From: Pelosinus fermentans JBW45
GTDB taxonomy: Bacteria; Bacillota; Negativicutes; DSM-13327
Direction of reading: 5' to 3'
NCBI RefSeq assembly: GCF_000271665.2
Contig: NZ_CP010978.1
Coordinates: 4,509,001 to 4,573,000, forward strand
DNA length: 64,000 nt
Part shown: one piece after another, positions 35,344-45,749 of the stretch
Numbering within the stretch: position 1 is the first letter of the stretch
How the letters are laid out: every line of letters starts with the position of its first letter
The notes under the pieces: model-generated
What the model was told of the DNA's origin: nothing
Seen by the model: only the letters and a program-made list of their open reading frames with translations
Databases searched by the model: none
Position numbers and translations under genes: made by a program

Positions 35344-35736
35344 TCCATATAATTAACCTATGTTTTATATTATACTTTAGTTCGGTAAAATTTAAAAGCG
35401 TTAAATTAATGCTTTTGTGAAATTTAAAAGCATTTTTCTTCATTTATCTCTTCCAAACGTACTCTTTCATTTAATTTGTCATTATCAAGAAAAGCCATCC
35501 TAAAAAGGGCATAAAAAATGCGTGGGGGAAAAATAATTTTACCGCAGAGACGCAGAGAACACAGAAAAAAGATAAATAGGGTTAAAAATCTCCCTCAGCG
35601 TCCTCTGCTTCTCTGCGGTAAAATCGTTCTATTTGCTCTGTTTGCCATGATCAAGAATAATAAAATAGCTAAGAGCGTTTTATGCCCCTAGCTATTTGCA
35701 ATCCAATATTTAACCTTTAGCAGATATTGGCCTCTA
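35344..35736. other. 393-bp region mostly filled by a dispersed repeat
   Basis: Upstream part of the ABC operon plus a 181-bp repeat copy at 35477-35657. No gene. Confidence 0.6.
35477..35657. repeat. 181-bp CAGAG-type repeat, copy A
   Basis: Two halves, GCAGAGACGCAGAGAACACAG and its approximate complement, form a hairpin, flanked at both ends by a direct repeat related to TGTCATTATCAAGAAAA. An inverted, near-identical copy lies at 50576-50757. Confidence 0.8.
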
Positions 35737-36642
35737 TTATGGCAGCACATTATATGGATTGATCGGTGTACCATTTTTTCGCACTTCAAAGTGCAGGTGA
35801 GGTCCCGTAGAATATCCTGTATTCCCCATAGCGGCTATACTTTGTCCAACTTTAACATATTGTCCTCCTGATACATAAGATTCATTTAAATGACCGTAAA
35901 CAGTGGTATAACCCTGCTCATGCTCAATCATGACAACACGACCATACCCACTAGACCAGCCAGAATAGCTTACCCGCCCGGAACGAGCTGCTCGCACGGG
36001 AGTACCGATATCATTAGCCAGGTCAATTCCATCGTGATTTCTTCCCCAGCGATGTCCAAATCCAGAGGTCAGCTCTCCCTCCGTCGGCCAGCTAAAGCGC
36101 TTGCCGCTGCTACGAGACACTGTGGTTTCAGCTCGCGCCAATAATCGTTCTGTTTCCTTCGGTTTCTTTCCACCTGGGATAAACAAACTCTCACCAATGG
36201 ATAGGTCTTCATTCTCTTTGCCATTCGCCTGCAATATCGCAGCGACCTCAACATGGTAGGCATTAGCGATCCACCATAACGTATCCCCTGTACCAGCAGT
36301 ATGCAATGCACCCTTTTGAGGCAAAATTACCAATTGGTCTCCTGGATGAATATCAACATTCAGATCTGGATTTGCGCCTTCTAACGTATCAACATCAATC
36401 CCGTATTGTTCAGCAATCGTACTTAATGTCTCACCATCTTTTACGGTGTGCATCGTCTTCTTCGGAACGGTTTGAGCAGGCTCAGGTACAGATTCAGAAC
36501 TTAGATTTTGAGTCACTTCTACTTTTTCTTCCGGTACCCCTTTGGGAATATGCATTGCTCCAAAAAACAATACTCCAATTCCAAATAGGACAGCCATTGT
36601 ATATAAGAACTTAGGTTGTTGTTTTAGCCAAGCCAAATTCAC
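35737..36642 (-). CDS. LysM-M23 cell-wall peptidase
   Basis: 301 residues: one N-terminal membrane segment (FLYTMAVLFGIGVLFFGAM), two LysM domains (about 65-110 and 112-155) that bind peptidoglycan, and a C-terminal M23 zinc endopeptidase (about 185-300) with GFGHRWGRNHDGIDLA and the HLHFEV motif, which supply the His/Asp/His zinc ligands. It should cleave peptide cross-links outside the membrane. Spore formers have several such enzymes; its specific role is not set by context. Confidence 0.88.
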   Translation of the reverse strand: MNLAWLKQQPKFLYTMAVLFGIGVLFFGAMHIPKGVPEEKVEVTQNLSSESVPEPAQTVPKKTMHTVKDGETLSTIAEQYGIDVDTLEGANPDLNVDIHPGDQLVILPQKGALHTAGTGDTLWWIANAYHVEVAAILQANGKENEDLSIGESLFIPGGKKPKETERLLARAETTVSRSSGKRFSWPTEGELTSGFGHRWGRNHDGIDLANDIGTPVRAARSGRVSYSGWSSGYGRVVMIEHEQGYTTVYGHLNESYVSGGQYVKVGQSIAAMGNTGYSTGPHLHFEVRKNGTPINPYNVLP

Positions 36643-36757
36643 AGCATCGCCTCCGCTTTTTATGAAAACCTGATGATATTGTATCTTCTTATATTCTCTT
36701 CACATAATATATCATAAACAGCAATGAAAGTATTTATGCATTATTTTCCTATTACAC

Positions 36758-36790
36758 AAAATCGACTTGCCCTAAGGCAAGTCGATTTTG
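36758..36790 (-). terminator. Terminator after glpX
   Basis: A 14-bp perfect stem (AAAATCGACTTGCC and complement) with a four-base loop. The A/T ends give a T-run on both strands. Confidence 0.8.
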
Positions 36791-36831
36791 TTATGAAGTT
36801 AGGAAACTTGCCTTCCCGCTAGAGCCTTACG

Positions 36832-37797
36832 TTATGTGCGTTTAATCGCCATTGATTTACGCTCAAATTTGTGGATCGCATCTACAAAACGTACCGTACC
36901 TGTTTTATAACGCATTACAATGGAGTGAGTACGAGCACCGCCGCCAAAATAACGTACGCCATTCAACAAATCACCTTGGGTAATGGCTGTTGCAGCAAAG
37001 AATGCATCGTCGCCTTTCACCAAATCATCAATAGTTAATACTTTATGAATATCGGTGATACCCATTGATTTAGCCCGAGCAATCTCTTGTTCATTTTCCG
37101 GACGCAAGATACCTTGCATATCGCCGCCAAGACACTTGACTGCCGCTGCGGCAATTACGCCTTCTGGTGCACCGCCTATACCAATCATCATATGAACGCC
37201 TGTACCTTCAATGCATACATTAATAGCAGGAGATACATCACCATCTGTAATCAGCTTGATTCGTGCGCCAGCCTTACGCGCTTCGGCAATAATGCCTTCA
37301 TGACGATCCCGATCTAAAATGACTACAGTTAAATCTTCTACCTGACGTTCCAAAGCAGTGGCTACGGCCTTAAGATTTTCCGTAACCGAAGCATTAATAT
37401 TGACTTTACCTGCCGCCTTTGGACCAACAACGATTTTGTCCATGTACATGTCCGGCGCATGTAGTAAACCACCGCGGGAGGCAATTGCCAAAACAGCAAT
37501 GGCACCAGGTAAACCTTTTGCGATAAGATTCGTCCCTTCAAGAGGATCCACTGCAATATCTACATCCAGACCGCCGCCACCTACTGCTTCCCCAATATAG
37601 AGCATAGGAGCTTCATCCATTTCGCCTTCACCGATAACAACCTTACCATTGATATTAACACTATCAAAAGCAGTTCTCATTGCATCAACAGCTGCCTGAT
37701 CTGCTAAATTCTTTTCACCTTTTCCCATCCAGCGTCCTGAAGCAATAGCAGCCGCTTCTGTAACACGAACAAATTCCAATGCAAGTTCACGATCCAT
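36832..37797 (-). CDS. glpX: Fructose-1,6-bisphosphatase class II
   Basis: 321 residues. Gluconeogenic removal of the 1-phosphate. It starts MDRELALEFVRVTEAAAIAS, with the metal-site segments GEGEMDEAPMLYIGE and DIAVDPLEGTNLIAKG and later GVIAAAAVKCLGGDMQG. The ATG at 37797 follows AGGAG; a longer frame upstream is unsupported. It lies in the same neighbourhood as spo0F and pyrG, as in Bacillus, where glpX is also near rho. Confidence 0.92.
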   Translation of the reverse strand: MDRELALEFVRVTEAAAIASGRWMGKGEKNLADQAAVDAMRTAFDSVNINGKVVIGEGEMDEAPMLYIGEAVGGGGLDVDIAVDPLEGTNLIAKGLPGAIAVLAIASRGGLLHAPDMYMDKIVVGPKAAGKVNINASVTENLKAVATALERQVEDLTVVILDRDRHEGIIAEARKAGARIKLITDGDVSPAINVCIEGTGVHMMIGIGGAPEGVIAAAAVKCLGGDMQGILRPENEQEIARAKSMGITDIHKVLTIDDLVKGDDAFFAATAITQGDLLNGVRYFGGGARTHSIVMRYKTGTVRFVDAIHKFERKSMAIKRT

Positions 37798-37944
37798 TTT
37801 GTAGCATCTCCTTTTCCTATAAAAATCTATTGTTCTATGAATAAGCAATAAAGAAGACCCGGCTTATGCCAAGTCTTACGAATTGCTAATTGGAACCAAA
37901 TATCTGCTTCAACGCGTAAATGATTGGTGATTCGATGCCAATTA

Positions 37945-38586
37945 TTAATGTTTCCGATGTGAACGCCGCGGAGGAATAATTTCAATGGATTCTAATCCTT
38001 CAACATACGCTAAATCTTTTTCACTTTGCGCTGGAATCATAAGATAACCACCACATTGCCCACATTCTAATTCAATACCTTCCGGCAATACTTCAGCACC
38101 AATTGCATTACTGCCGCAGCGACAATATACTTTTCCCTTTTCTGCAATGTCGTGTATTTTATTTAATGTTTCAAACATTACCTGAGGATTTTGAATATAA
38201 TCATCATATTCATCGATATCCATGCCCAAGGACATTTTTTCAAATTCTATTTTATATTTGTCAATGGTTTCGGAAATGACTTGCCGCTTCCCGATGAATC
38301 CCAATTCAAAATTTTCCTGCACACAATATATTTTATCCATAGCCACATGCCAAAAACGATTATGTTCAAGACAAATTACATGATTTCGCTGGCATAAGAC
38401 GCAGGGAATATCCAATAAACACTGACGTTCGCCAACACTTGTAATAGAGGCTTGTATTTGACCACAACTGCAAAGCAGCTTTTTGCCAGCCGTATTCTTT
38501 AGGTCGAACCTTGAAATATCATGCATGTGCAATTTCCCACAACGCGGGCAATATAAAGCCAGTGTTGCAACCGTGTTGATAATCAT
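37945..38586 (-). CDS. CxxC-rich protein of unknown function
   Basis: 213 residues with cysteine pairs at the N-terminus (YCPRCGK, LLCSCGQ), in the middle (IPCVLCQRNH) and at the C-terminus (VYCRCGSNA, LECGQCGG), suggesting two zinc ribbons. No known domain. The start at ATG 38586 follows GGGGGA; an ATG two codons upstream overlaps it. It lies between glpX and spo0F, a position held by other genes in Bacillus. Confidence 0.6.
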   Translation of the reverse strand: MIINTVATLALYCPRCGKLHMHDISRFDLKNTAGKKLLCSCGQIQASITSVGERQCLLDIPCVLCQRNHVICLEHNRFWHVAMDKIYCVQENFELGFIGKRQVISETIDKYKIEFEKMSLGMDIDEYDDYIQNPQVMFETLNKIHDIAEKGKVYCRCGSNAIGAEVLPEGIELECGQCGGYLMIPAQSEKDLAYVEGLESIEIIPPRRSHRKH

Positions 38587-38734
38587 ATACATCCCCCTTT
38601 CGATTATTCATTTCGCCAAACAATAAAAAAATCCTGCCTCTATTCAAAAAACCCTCTAACGCAAAGAATACTAAAAACCATGATTCTCTAGCGAAATTCA
38701 TTTTATAGTACAGTCTAATCTGTCATTTTTCTAA

Positions 38735-38764
38735 GAAAAACACCCAAAGAATTTTCTTTGGGTG
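38735..38764 (-). terminator. Terminator after spo0F
   Basis: CACCCAAAGAA/TTCTTTGGGTG stem followed by TTTTTCTT on the minus strand. Confidence 0.8.
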
Positions 38765-38771
38765 CATCCTA

Positions 38772-39173
38772 CTAACCAATTTTCAATTCACATTCTTTAT
38801 TATTTCCAGAAATCAAAGTAGCAATCATAGAACATAAGTCAATAATATCAAAAGGTTTGGTAATATATGCATAGGCTCCTAATTCCTTGGCGATATTAAC
38901 CAATTCTAATTCACCATATGCAGTCATCATAATCACTTTATTTGCTTGATTTAATCGTTTGAGCTCCCGTAGTGTTTCAATTCCGTCCATCCCTGGCATT
39001 TTCATGTCCATCAAAATCAAGACAGGTTTGAGATCTTTCACTTTTTGTATGCCTTCATAGCCATTAGCTGCTGTATGAACTGCATACCCTTCTTCGCTTA
39101 GAACTTCCATCAGTAATCTTCTAATGCCTGGCTGATCATCAATAACCAATACTGTGTGTTTGATATTAGACAT
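38772..39173 (-). CDS. spo0F: Single-domain response regulator, Spo0F
   Basis: 133 residues, receiver domain only. The acidic pair DD at 12-13, phospho-acceptor Asp at about 55 (LILMDMKMPGMDG), switch Thr (MMTAYG) and Lys (YITKPF) are all present. As the intermediate of the sporulation phosphorelay it would pass phosphate from histidine kinases to Spo0B. The identity rests on its size and place near pyrG, rpoE and glpX, as in Bacillus. Many Negativicutes lack a Spo0B, so the relay role here is inferred. Confidence 0.8.
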   Translation of the reverse strand: MSNIKHTVLVIDDQPGIRRLLMEVLSEEGYAVHTAANGYEGIQKVKDLKPVLILMDMKMPGMDGIETLRELKRLNQANKVIMMTAYGELELVNIAKELGAYAYITKPFDIIDLCSMIATLISGNNKECELKIG

Positions 39174-39280
39174 TCTTAGCCTCTCCTTATTTACTTTATA
39201 TCCGTTTATGTTCTATGTTATATGTTTATTCGCACAAATCTAAAAATATCCTCCTATATAATGGCAAAAAATAGTTTTTG

Positions 39281-41626
39281 TCAATTTTTTTTGAATATTT
39301 TTTCATTTAAAGAACGAATTTGCGTTATAAACTTGGCAGCAAGTTCATTATGATATATTTTTACAGTATATACAGCGGTTTTATCATCTACTGTAAATAA
39401 TATATCATTAAAGGGAGTAGGCAGCCCCCAAGTACTATAAATAGTCTGTCCGTTTTTTAATATACTGATTCGATAGGCACTATCGTGTAAGTACAACGGA
39501 TATTTCATATTTACGCCATGAATATGATTCGCATCAACAGGAATATCCCGCCCTAAAATTCGGATGTTATACTCAGCAATACCAAATCGATCGGATCGTT
39601 TTGCACCATATACCGCCAATAACTGAGGTGTGTAATAATCCAAATAATCTGCAACCAATTCACTAGCAGTTCCAAAGGTTAATAATCCTTTATTGACATA
39701 AGATTCTTTTATATAGGCTAAATGATCATCTAAAGCCTGAAATTGCCCTCCCTCAAGACTTTGCCAATCTGTCTGCCCCATAATAAACATAGCATGTGTG
39801 AAACCGACAATGGCATGCACCCCGGGCTTTACATTGGAACTGCCTGCAGTAAAATAGTTCATGCCTTGATCTGTTTTTTCATTCATGATGGATGCGCTTT
39901 GACTATCATATGCAATGGGTTCTTTGGGTGTGGGGCGAAACTCCACTACCCCTAACTTTAGAAGATCCTTTGCAGGAGCATTAATATCATCAGCAGCCCC
40001 AAAATAAATTTCCCGTCCGTATTCACCTGAGGTGATACCTCCTGCATTTCCATCAGCATCACTGGATCCTAATAGGCCAACTTTCTTATACGCATTCGTA
40101 CTCATCGCCTCTTGTGCGCTGCCATTGCCAAAATCAAAAGAGCCTGCTCGAGCTGTTAGTAATTGCCCTTGGGAAGAATTGGCCGACAATTGATCTACGA
40201 TTGCCTGATACTGGTATAAGATGCCAGTTCGGCTGTTATAGTCACTAAAATTGCCTTCAGGTTCTATAGAATGAGCCCAACCATGTTTTAAATGATTGGC
40301 CCAAAATCCGTCAACTGCAGCATTATAGGACAGCGCATTGCTAGGCAGATACGGGTCATAATCGGAATGCATATGAATTCCATATTCATGACCTTTTCCA
40401 GATTCTTGGATGACGGAGTTTCTAATCGCTGCTACTACCTTAGACCACTCACCCAAGGTTGACTGACCTGCGGCCCATTGAGCAGCTTTAACAGCCGGCC
40501 AAGCAATATAATGGGTCCACTTTGCCCCATGCTTTTCAGCTATTTCATTGAGTTTTTCCGCTTTAAAAACCATTTGTCCCAAAAATTCCTGTGAGTCCAG
40601 CCATCCATTGGCATTCCCCCAGGCTTTAGCATAACCAGCACCATCAATGGGTTCTAAATCTTCGGTCATTACATAAAAGATTTTTCCCGGTCTTGTATCC
40701 GCTACCTTTACTCCGATTTTTGACGATAGCAGCACTTCATTTACACGAAAGCCAATGGACCAAGGCTGATTTAAGTTTACGCTATCAGGTCTTTGCGCTT
40801 GAATCTGCCAGCTAACGCGTTGTTTCTCCCCTGGGGCTAAACGTGCAATCGTCTTTGTGACTTGATCTACTGCAACTAGACCGTAACCATAAGGTTCCTG
40901 AAGGCGCACTGCCACATTTTCCAAAAGTTCTTGACTTTGATTTTCCACATCGGCTTCAATCGTGAGCCAATCTCCCTGCTTGACAGTATATTTTAGCATA
41001 CTAGGAGTCAGTGCTACAGCTTTCGTGATATCTATGCCCGTCGTAAACTGAGAAATAAGAGCATGCTGTCCCTCACTCACTTCTACGCTGAGACGATAGG
41101 TTACTGCATCAGATGAAACTGCCTGTGGCAAATCAGCTAACATTTTGGAGAAATAATGAGTTTCCTCGATCCAGCCGCCTTGATAATTATTATAATATCG
41201 CCTATCTTGCCACTTTTCGTGAGCAGTGTCAGGAGGCAGCTGTCCTGTAAAAATAGAGCCAGTTTCGCTGAGAAGATTCCCCTTATTGTCAAAAGCTGCG
41301 AATCGAATCCGCCCGCCCCCTTGCGTGGACAAAAATTCTAGTCTTATATTCGCAAAGGCTGCCGCATCGGCCTTTACCTCCACGAAGTATTCAATCTTGC
41401 CCTGGTTCCCTGCCGCCAGTTCCAGCATCGTCCCTTGACCTTGTGCTGCCATCACTCGATAGGAATTTCCCGCTCCCTCTTGTTGTAATTGTTGGGAGAG
41501 TCCCCACTTCATGCCTTCCTCTGGTGCAGCTACGCTAAGACCAGCAGTTGGCGCTGGCATTTGACTCGCACATCCTCCAAGCAGGAATGCTAGGACGAGC
41601 ACAAGGATTGTAATTTTACCTCTCAT
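39281..41626 (-). CDS. Large lipoprotein with a deacetylase-like domain
   Basis: 781 residues with a lipobox (LLGGCAS). The N-terminal half is beta-rich (about 30-330, with a WKIQ-type CARDB-like stretch NQSQELLENVAVRLQEP). The C-terminal half opens VMTEDLEPIDGAG and contains GIHMHSDYDPYLPSN, a His-x-His metal motif like that of polysaccharide deacetylases. FDFGNGSAQEAMSTNAYKK and HAIVGFTHAMFIM follow. I take it as a surface carbohydrate-active or carbohydrate-binding protein. No family is known to me; the function is open. It is transcribed toward spo0F. Confidence 0.55.
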   Translation of the reverse strand: MRGKITILVLVLAFLLGGCASQMPAPTAGLSVAAPEEGMKWGLSQQLQQEGAGNSYRVMAAQGQGTMLELAAGNQGKIEYFVEVKADAAAFANIRLEFLSTQGGGRIRFAAFDNKGNLLSETGSIFTGQLPPDTAHEKWQDRRYYNNYQGGWIEETHYFSKMLADLPQAVSSDAVTYRLSVEVSEGQHALISQFTTGIDITKAVALTPSMLKYTVKQGDWLTIEADVENQSQELLENVAVRLQEPYGYGLVAVDQVTKTIARLAPGEKQRVSWQIQAQRPDSVNLNQPWSIGFRVNEVLLSSKIGVKVADTRPGKIFYVMTEDLEPIDGAGYAKAWGNANGWLDSQEFLGQMVFKAEKLNEIAEKHGAKWTHYIAWPAVKAAQWAAGQSTLGEWSKVVAAIRNSVIQESGKGHEYGIHMHSDYDPYLPSNALSYNAAVDGFWANHLKHGWAHSIEPEGNFSDYNSRTGILYQYQAIVDQLSANSSQGQLLTARAGSFDFGNGSAQEAMSTNAYKKVGLLGSSDADGNAGGITSGEYGREIYFGAADDINAPAKDLLKLGVVEFRPTPKEPIAYDSQSASIMNEKTDQGMNYFTAGSSNVKPGVHAIVGFTHAMFIMGQTDWQSLEGGQFQALDDHLAYIKESYVNKGLLTFGTASELVADYLDYYTPQLLAVYGAKRSDRFGIAEYNIRILGRDIPVDANHIHGVNMKYPLYLHDSAYRISILKNGQTIYSTWGLPTPFNDILFTVDDKTAVYTVKIYHNELAAKFITQIRSLNEKIFKKN

Positions 41627-41760
41627 TTCATCCTACCCTTTTCTATCCATATATTGAAATCAATATTTTACAAGACAATTATCAGGAATGAAATCCCTGC
41701 ATTTCATTCCTGACAGATTAACGATCAATACTAAACTTTTACTGCTCCCACATCTATCGT

Positions 41761-42342
41761 TTACAACCACATGGGCATTTGTGTCACAGCACTGCCGATA
41801 AAGGTAAAAGCAATTGCACATACCACTAGGATGGCTAATACAGGAGTGATCATGACCATCATTGCCTTTGCTGTAGAGAATTCATACACTTCTTTAATCG
41901 CTGTTATCGTCAAGAAAAATGACCATCCAAAAATGATCAAAGCAGCAACCGCCATCATTATGCTTTTCAAGCTGGCTGGCAATAATGCAGCAATTACCCA
42001 CAATGGAACGATAAATACTTGTGGAAACTGGGCAAATCCCAGTGTAGTAAATAACCCTAATCCTGTGCCTCTGCCACCAAGAAATTCAGCAATCAAATGC
42101 CACACAGCAGCTCCCATAAACCACATGAGCATACTGCTAACAATTTTAAACCCGATGACAAAGGGAACCATAGCAGACATGCCAACATCCTGCATACCAA
42201 AATACAAGGCCCATAAGGGTATCACCAGGCTAAGGAAAAAGACGATCACAGCCTGTGATATATTTTTCTGCTCGGCAATCATCTGCATTGCTATTTTAGG
42301 TTGGAATAGCACATCATACAAAGCGTCGAAGACATTCCCCAT
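41761..42342 (-). CDS. Yip1-like membrane protein
   Basis: 193 residues with five membrane segments in a Yip1/DUF1282-like arrangement, beginning VFDALYDVLFQPKIAMQMI and including FLGGRGTGLGLFTTLGFAQFPQVFI. Prokaryotic members are of unknown role. Its start follows the sppA stop directly (42342/42343), so the two are co-translated in one operon. Confidence 0.7.
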   Translation of the reverse strand: MGNVFDALYDVLFQPKIAMQMIAEQKNISQAVIVFFLSLVIPLWALYFGMQDVGMSAMVPFVIGFKIVSSMLMWFMGAAVWHLIAEFLGGRGTGLGLFTTLGFAQFPQVFIVPLWVIAALLPASLKSIMMAVAALIIFGWSFFLTITAIKEVYEFSTAKAMMVMITPVLAILVVCAIAFTFIGSAVTQMPMWL

Positions 42343-43293
42343 TTATTTCACCTGCCATTTTTCTGGCGTCGCTTCCAAAGGAACACCTAGATTCAATTGA
42401 TTTCCAGCCTTTTGAAATAAAAATTGTTCTAGCAGCGTACTTATTTTCTCACTAGGACCAAACACCATGTTCCAAGGAGATGTTTTGCCAAATTCTTTTA
42501 TGGTTGGTTTCCCTTCAATACCTGCTAATTGACCCGCACCATCAATCGCATCATACATATTGCCTAATTCATCTACCAGTCCAAGCTGCTTGGCCTGATT
42601 ACCTGTATAAATACGTCCGTCAGCTAGTTTCTTCACCTGTTCTTTATCCATCTTGCGTCCTTGCGCTACTACGTCTACAAATTGATTATAGATATCATCT
42701 ACCATAACTTGAATAATCTCTCGTTCTGCATCCGTCATTTGCCGTTCAGGAGACAAAATATCCTTGTGGGGTCCGCTTTTAATTTTCTCTTGATAGATAC
42801 CGACTTTTTTGTATAATTCTTCCCAGTTGGCGTAAGGCATATATACACCAATACTGCCTGTCATCGTAGTCGGGTTTGCATAAATTTTATCCGTACATGC
42901 TGCCAGCCAATATCCGCCAGAAGCAGCAACATCCCCCATGGACGTTACTACTACCTTGCCTTGAGCCCGCAGCTTCTTCAATTCTTCTCCCACTTCCTGA
43001 GAAGCTGCCGCACTCCCTCCTGGACTATTTACTCGTAAAACCACAGCCTTTACCGATCCATCATCTCTAGCCTGGTGTATTTGTTTAATAATTTGATCGG
43101 TGCCGCCTTGCTCCATGAGCACACTGCTTTGGCCTCGGCCGCCGATAATAACACCATCCACGTAGATGATACCAATCTTATCCGACTGGCTGACTTTTCC
43201 CTTATTCTTAGCAGCCAAGCCATGAAAAGCCAACCCAATTAATGAAAGTACGATCACAATTCCAATCACAATGATAACTGACTTTTTATACAT
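42343..43293 (-). CDS. sppA: Signal peptide peptidase SppA (S49)
   Basis: 316 residues: an N-terminal membrane anchor, then the protease domain with the nucleophile Ser in GDVAASGGYWLA (near residue 130) and the Lys in the IYANPTTMTGSIGVYM region with KIKSGPHKDILSPERQMTD. It degrades cleaved signal peptides in the membrane. The length fits the short Firmicutes type with a single domain. The ATG at 43293 follows AGGAGG; a TTG two codons earlier is closer to it. Operon with the Yip1-like gene. Confidence 0.88.
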   Translation of the reverse strand: MYKKSVIIVIGIVIVLSLIGLAFHGLAAKNKGKVSQSDKIGIIYVDGVIIGGRGQSSVLMEQGGTDQIIKQIHQARDDGSVKAVVLRVNSPGGSAAASQEVGEELKKLRAQGKVVVTSMGDVAASGGYWLAACTDKIYANPTTMTGSIGVYMPYANWEELYKKVGIYQEKIKSGPHKDILSPERQMTDAEREIIQVMVDDIYNQFVDVVAQGRKMDKEQVKKLADGRIYTGNQAKQLGLVDELGNMYDAIDGAGQLAGIEGKPTIKEFGKTSPWNMVFGPSEKISTLLEQFLFQKAGNQLNLGVPLEATPEKWQVK

Positions 43294-43480
43294 AGACAAA
43301 CCTCCTTATTTTGCAAAACCATCGACAAAGTTACCTATGCGAAAAACGCTTCACGTCCTTTAAAACATATAAAACGAATCGAACCACAAAGACGCAAAGG
43401 ACACAAAGGGGTTATTTATATTTTTTTGTGCATTCCTTTGTGTGCCGCATCAGCGGCATTAAAACGTATCCTTTGCTTAC

Positions 43481-43523
43481 AAAAAAGCAACTGCCGGAAA
43501 TAAGTCCAACAGTTGCTTTTTTT
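43481..43523 (-). terminator. Terminator after pyrG
   Basis: AAAAAAGCAACTG/CAGTTGCTTTTTTT stem with T-runs on both strands. Confidence 0.85.
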
Positions 43524-43524
43524 A

Positions 43525-45168
<1,644 letters not shown>

Positions 45169-45239
45169 TCATTTAGTACGCTAATTTAGTTCAAGTACGC
45201 CAATCATTTTATACTTTACTAAAGGGCAGTGTCAAGTAC

Positions 45240-45608
45240 TTATTCTCGTTCACCAGGCTCTGCCGCGGACGCAACATATTCTTGTTGAATTTCCTCAAAG
45301 AGTTTTTCACGGCGGGAAGAAAAAGAACTTGGTGCGCTATCAGTATCATCACTGGCAGAATGAGCGCTCAGCTGTTGCGGCGACCACTCAACGAGACCCC
45401 ACATGCCTTTTCCCATATGGACAAATCGACTATCCATATTGATTTGTGTATGCACTTCCGACATGGCATGAGCTAAAGAGTGAATTCTGCGGCCTTTCAG
45501 TTCTAATACCTCTGTAATTAACTCTCTAAAATACATGGAGTGTCCTGTTTTTTGCAAAATTTTATAAGCTAATTCTACTTCTGAAACCTGTTTCATCATA
45601 TCTGTCAT
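45240..45608 (-). CDS. rpoE: RNA polymerase delta subunit
   Basis: 122 residues. The N-terminal HARE-HTH fold (about 8-80, ELAYKILQKTGHSMYFRELITEV and DSRFVHMGKGMWGLVEW) is followed by a disordered tail rich in Ser, Asp and Glu (ASDDTDSAPSS...). In Gram-positives, delta recycles polymerase and tunes transcription. The tail is less acidic than in Bacillus. The rpoE-pyrG neighbourhood is conserved. Confidence 0.85.
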   Translation of the reverse strand: MTDMMKQVSEVELAYKILQKTGHSMYFRELITEVLELKGRRIHSLAHAMSEVHTQINMDSRFVHMGKGMWGLVEWSPQQLSAHSASDDTDSAPSSFSSRREKLFEEIQQEYVASAAEPGERE

Positions 45609-45749
45609 ATTATTTTATTCCTTCCGCACGCAGCGTTTAATTTCTCTTACTTTTTACACACCAGCTTGAGGTGAAATCATTTTTGCTGGTAATGATTCAC
45701 CATATTTAGGAAAATTCCTTTTTTTAGTAAGACTTTTTCAAAAAAATCT

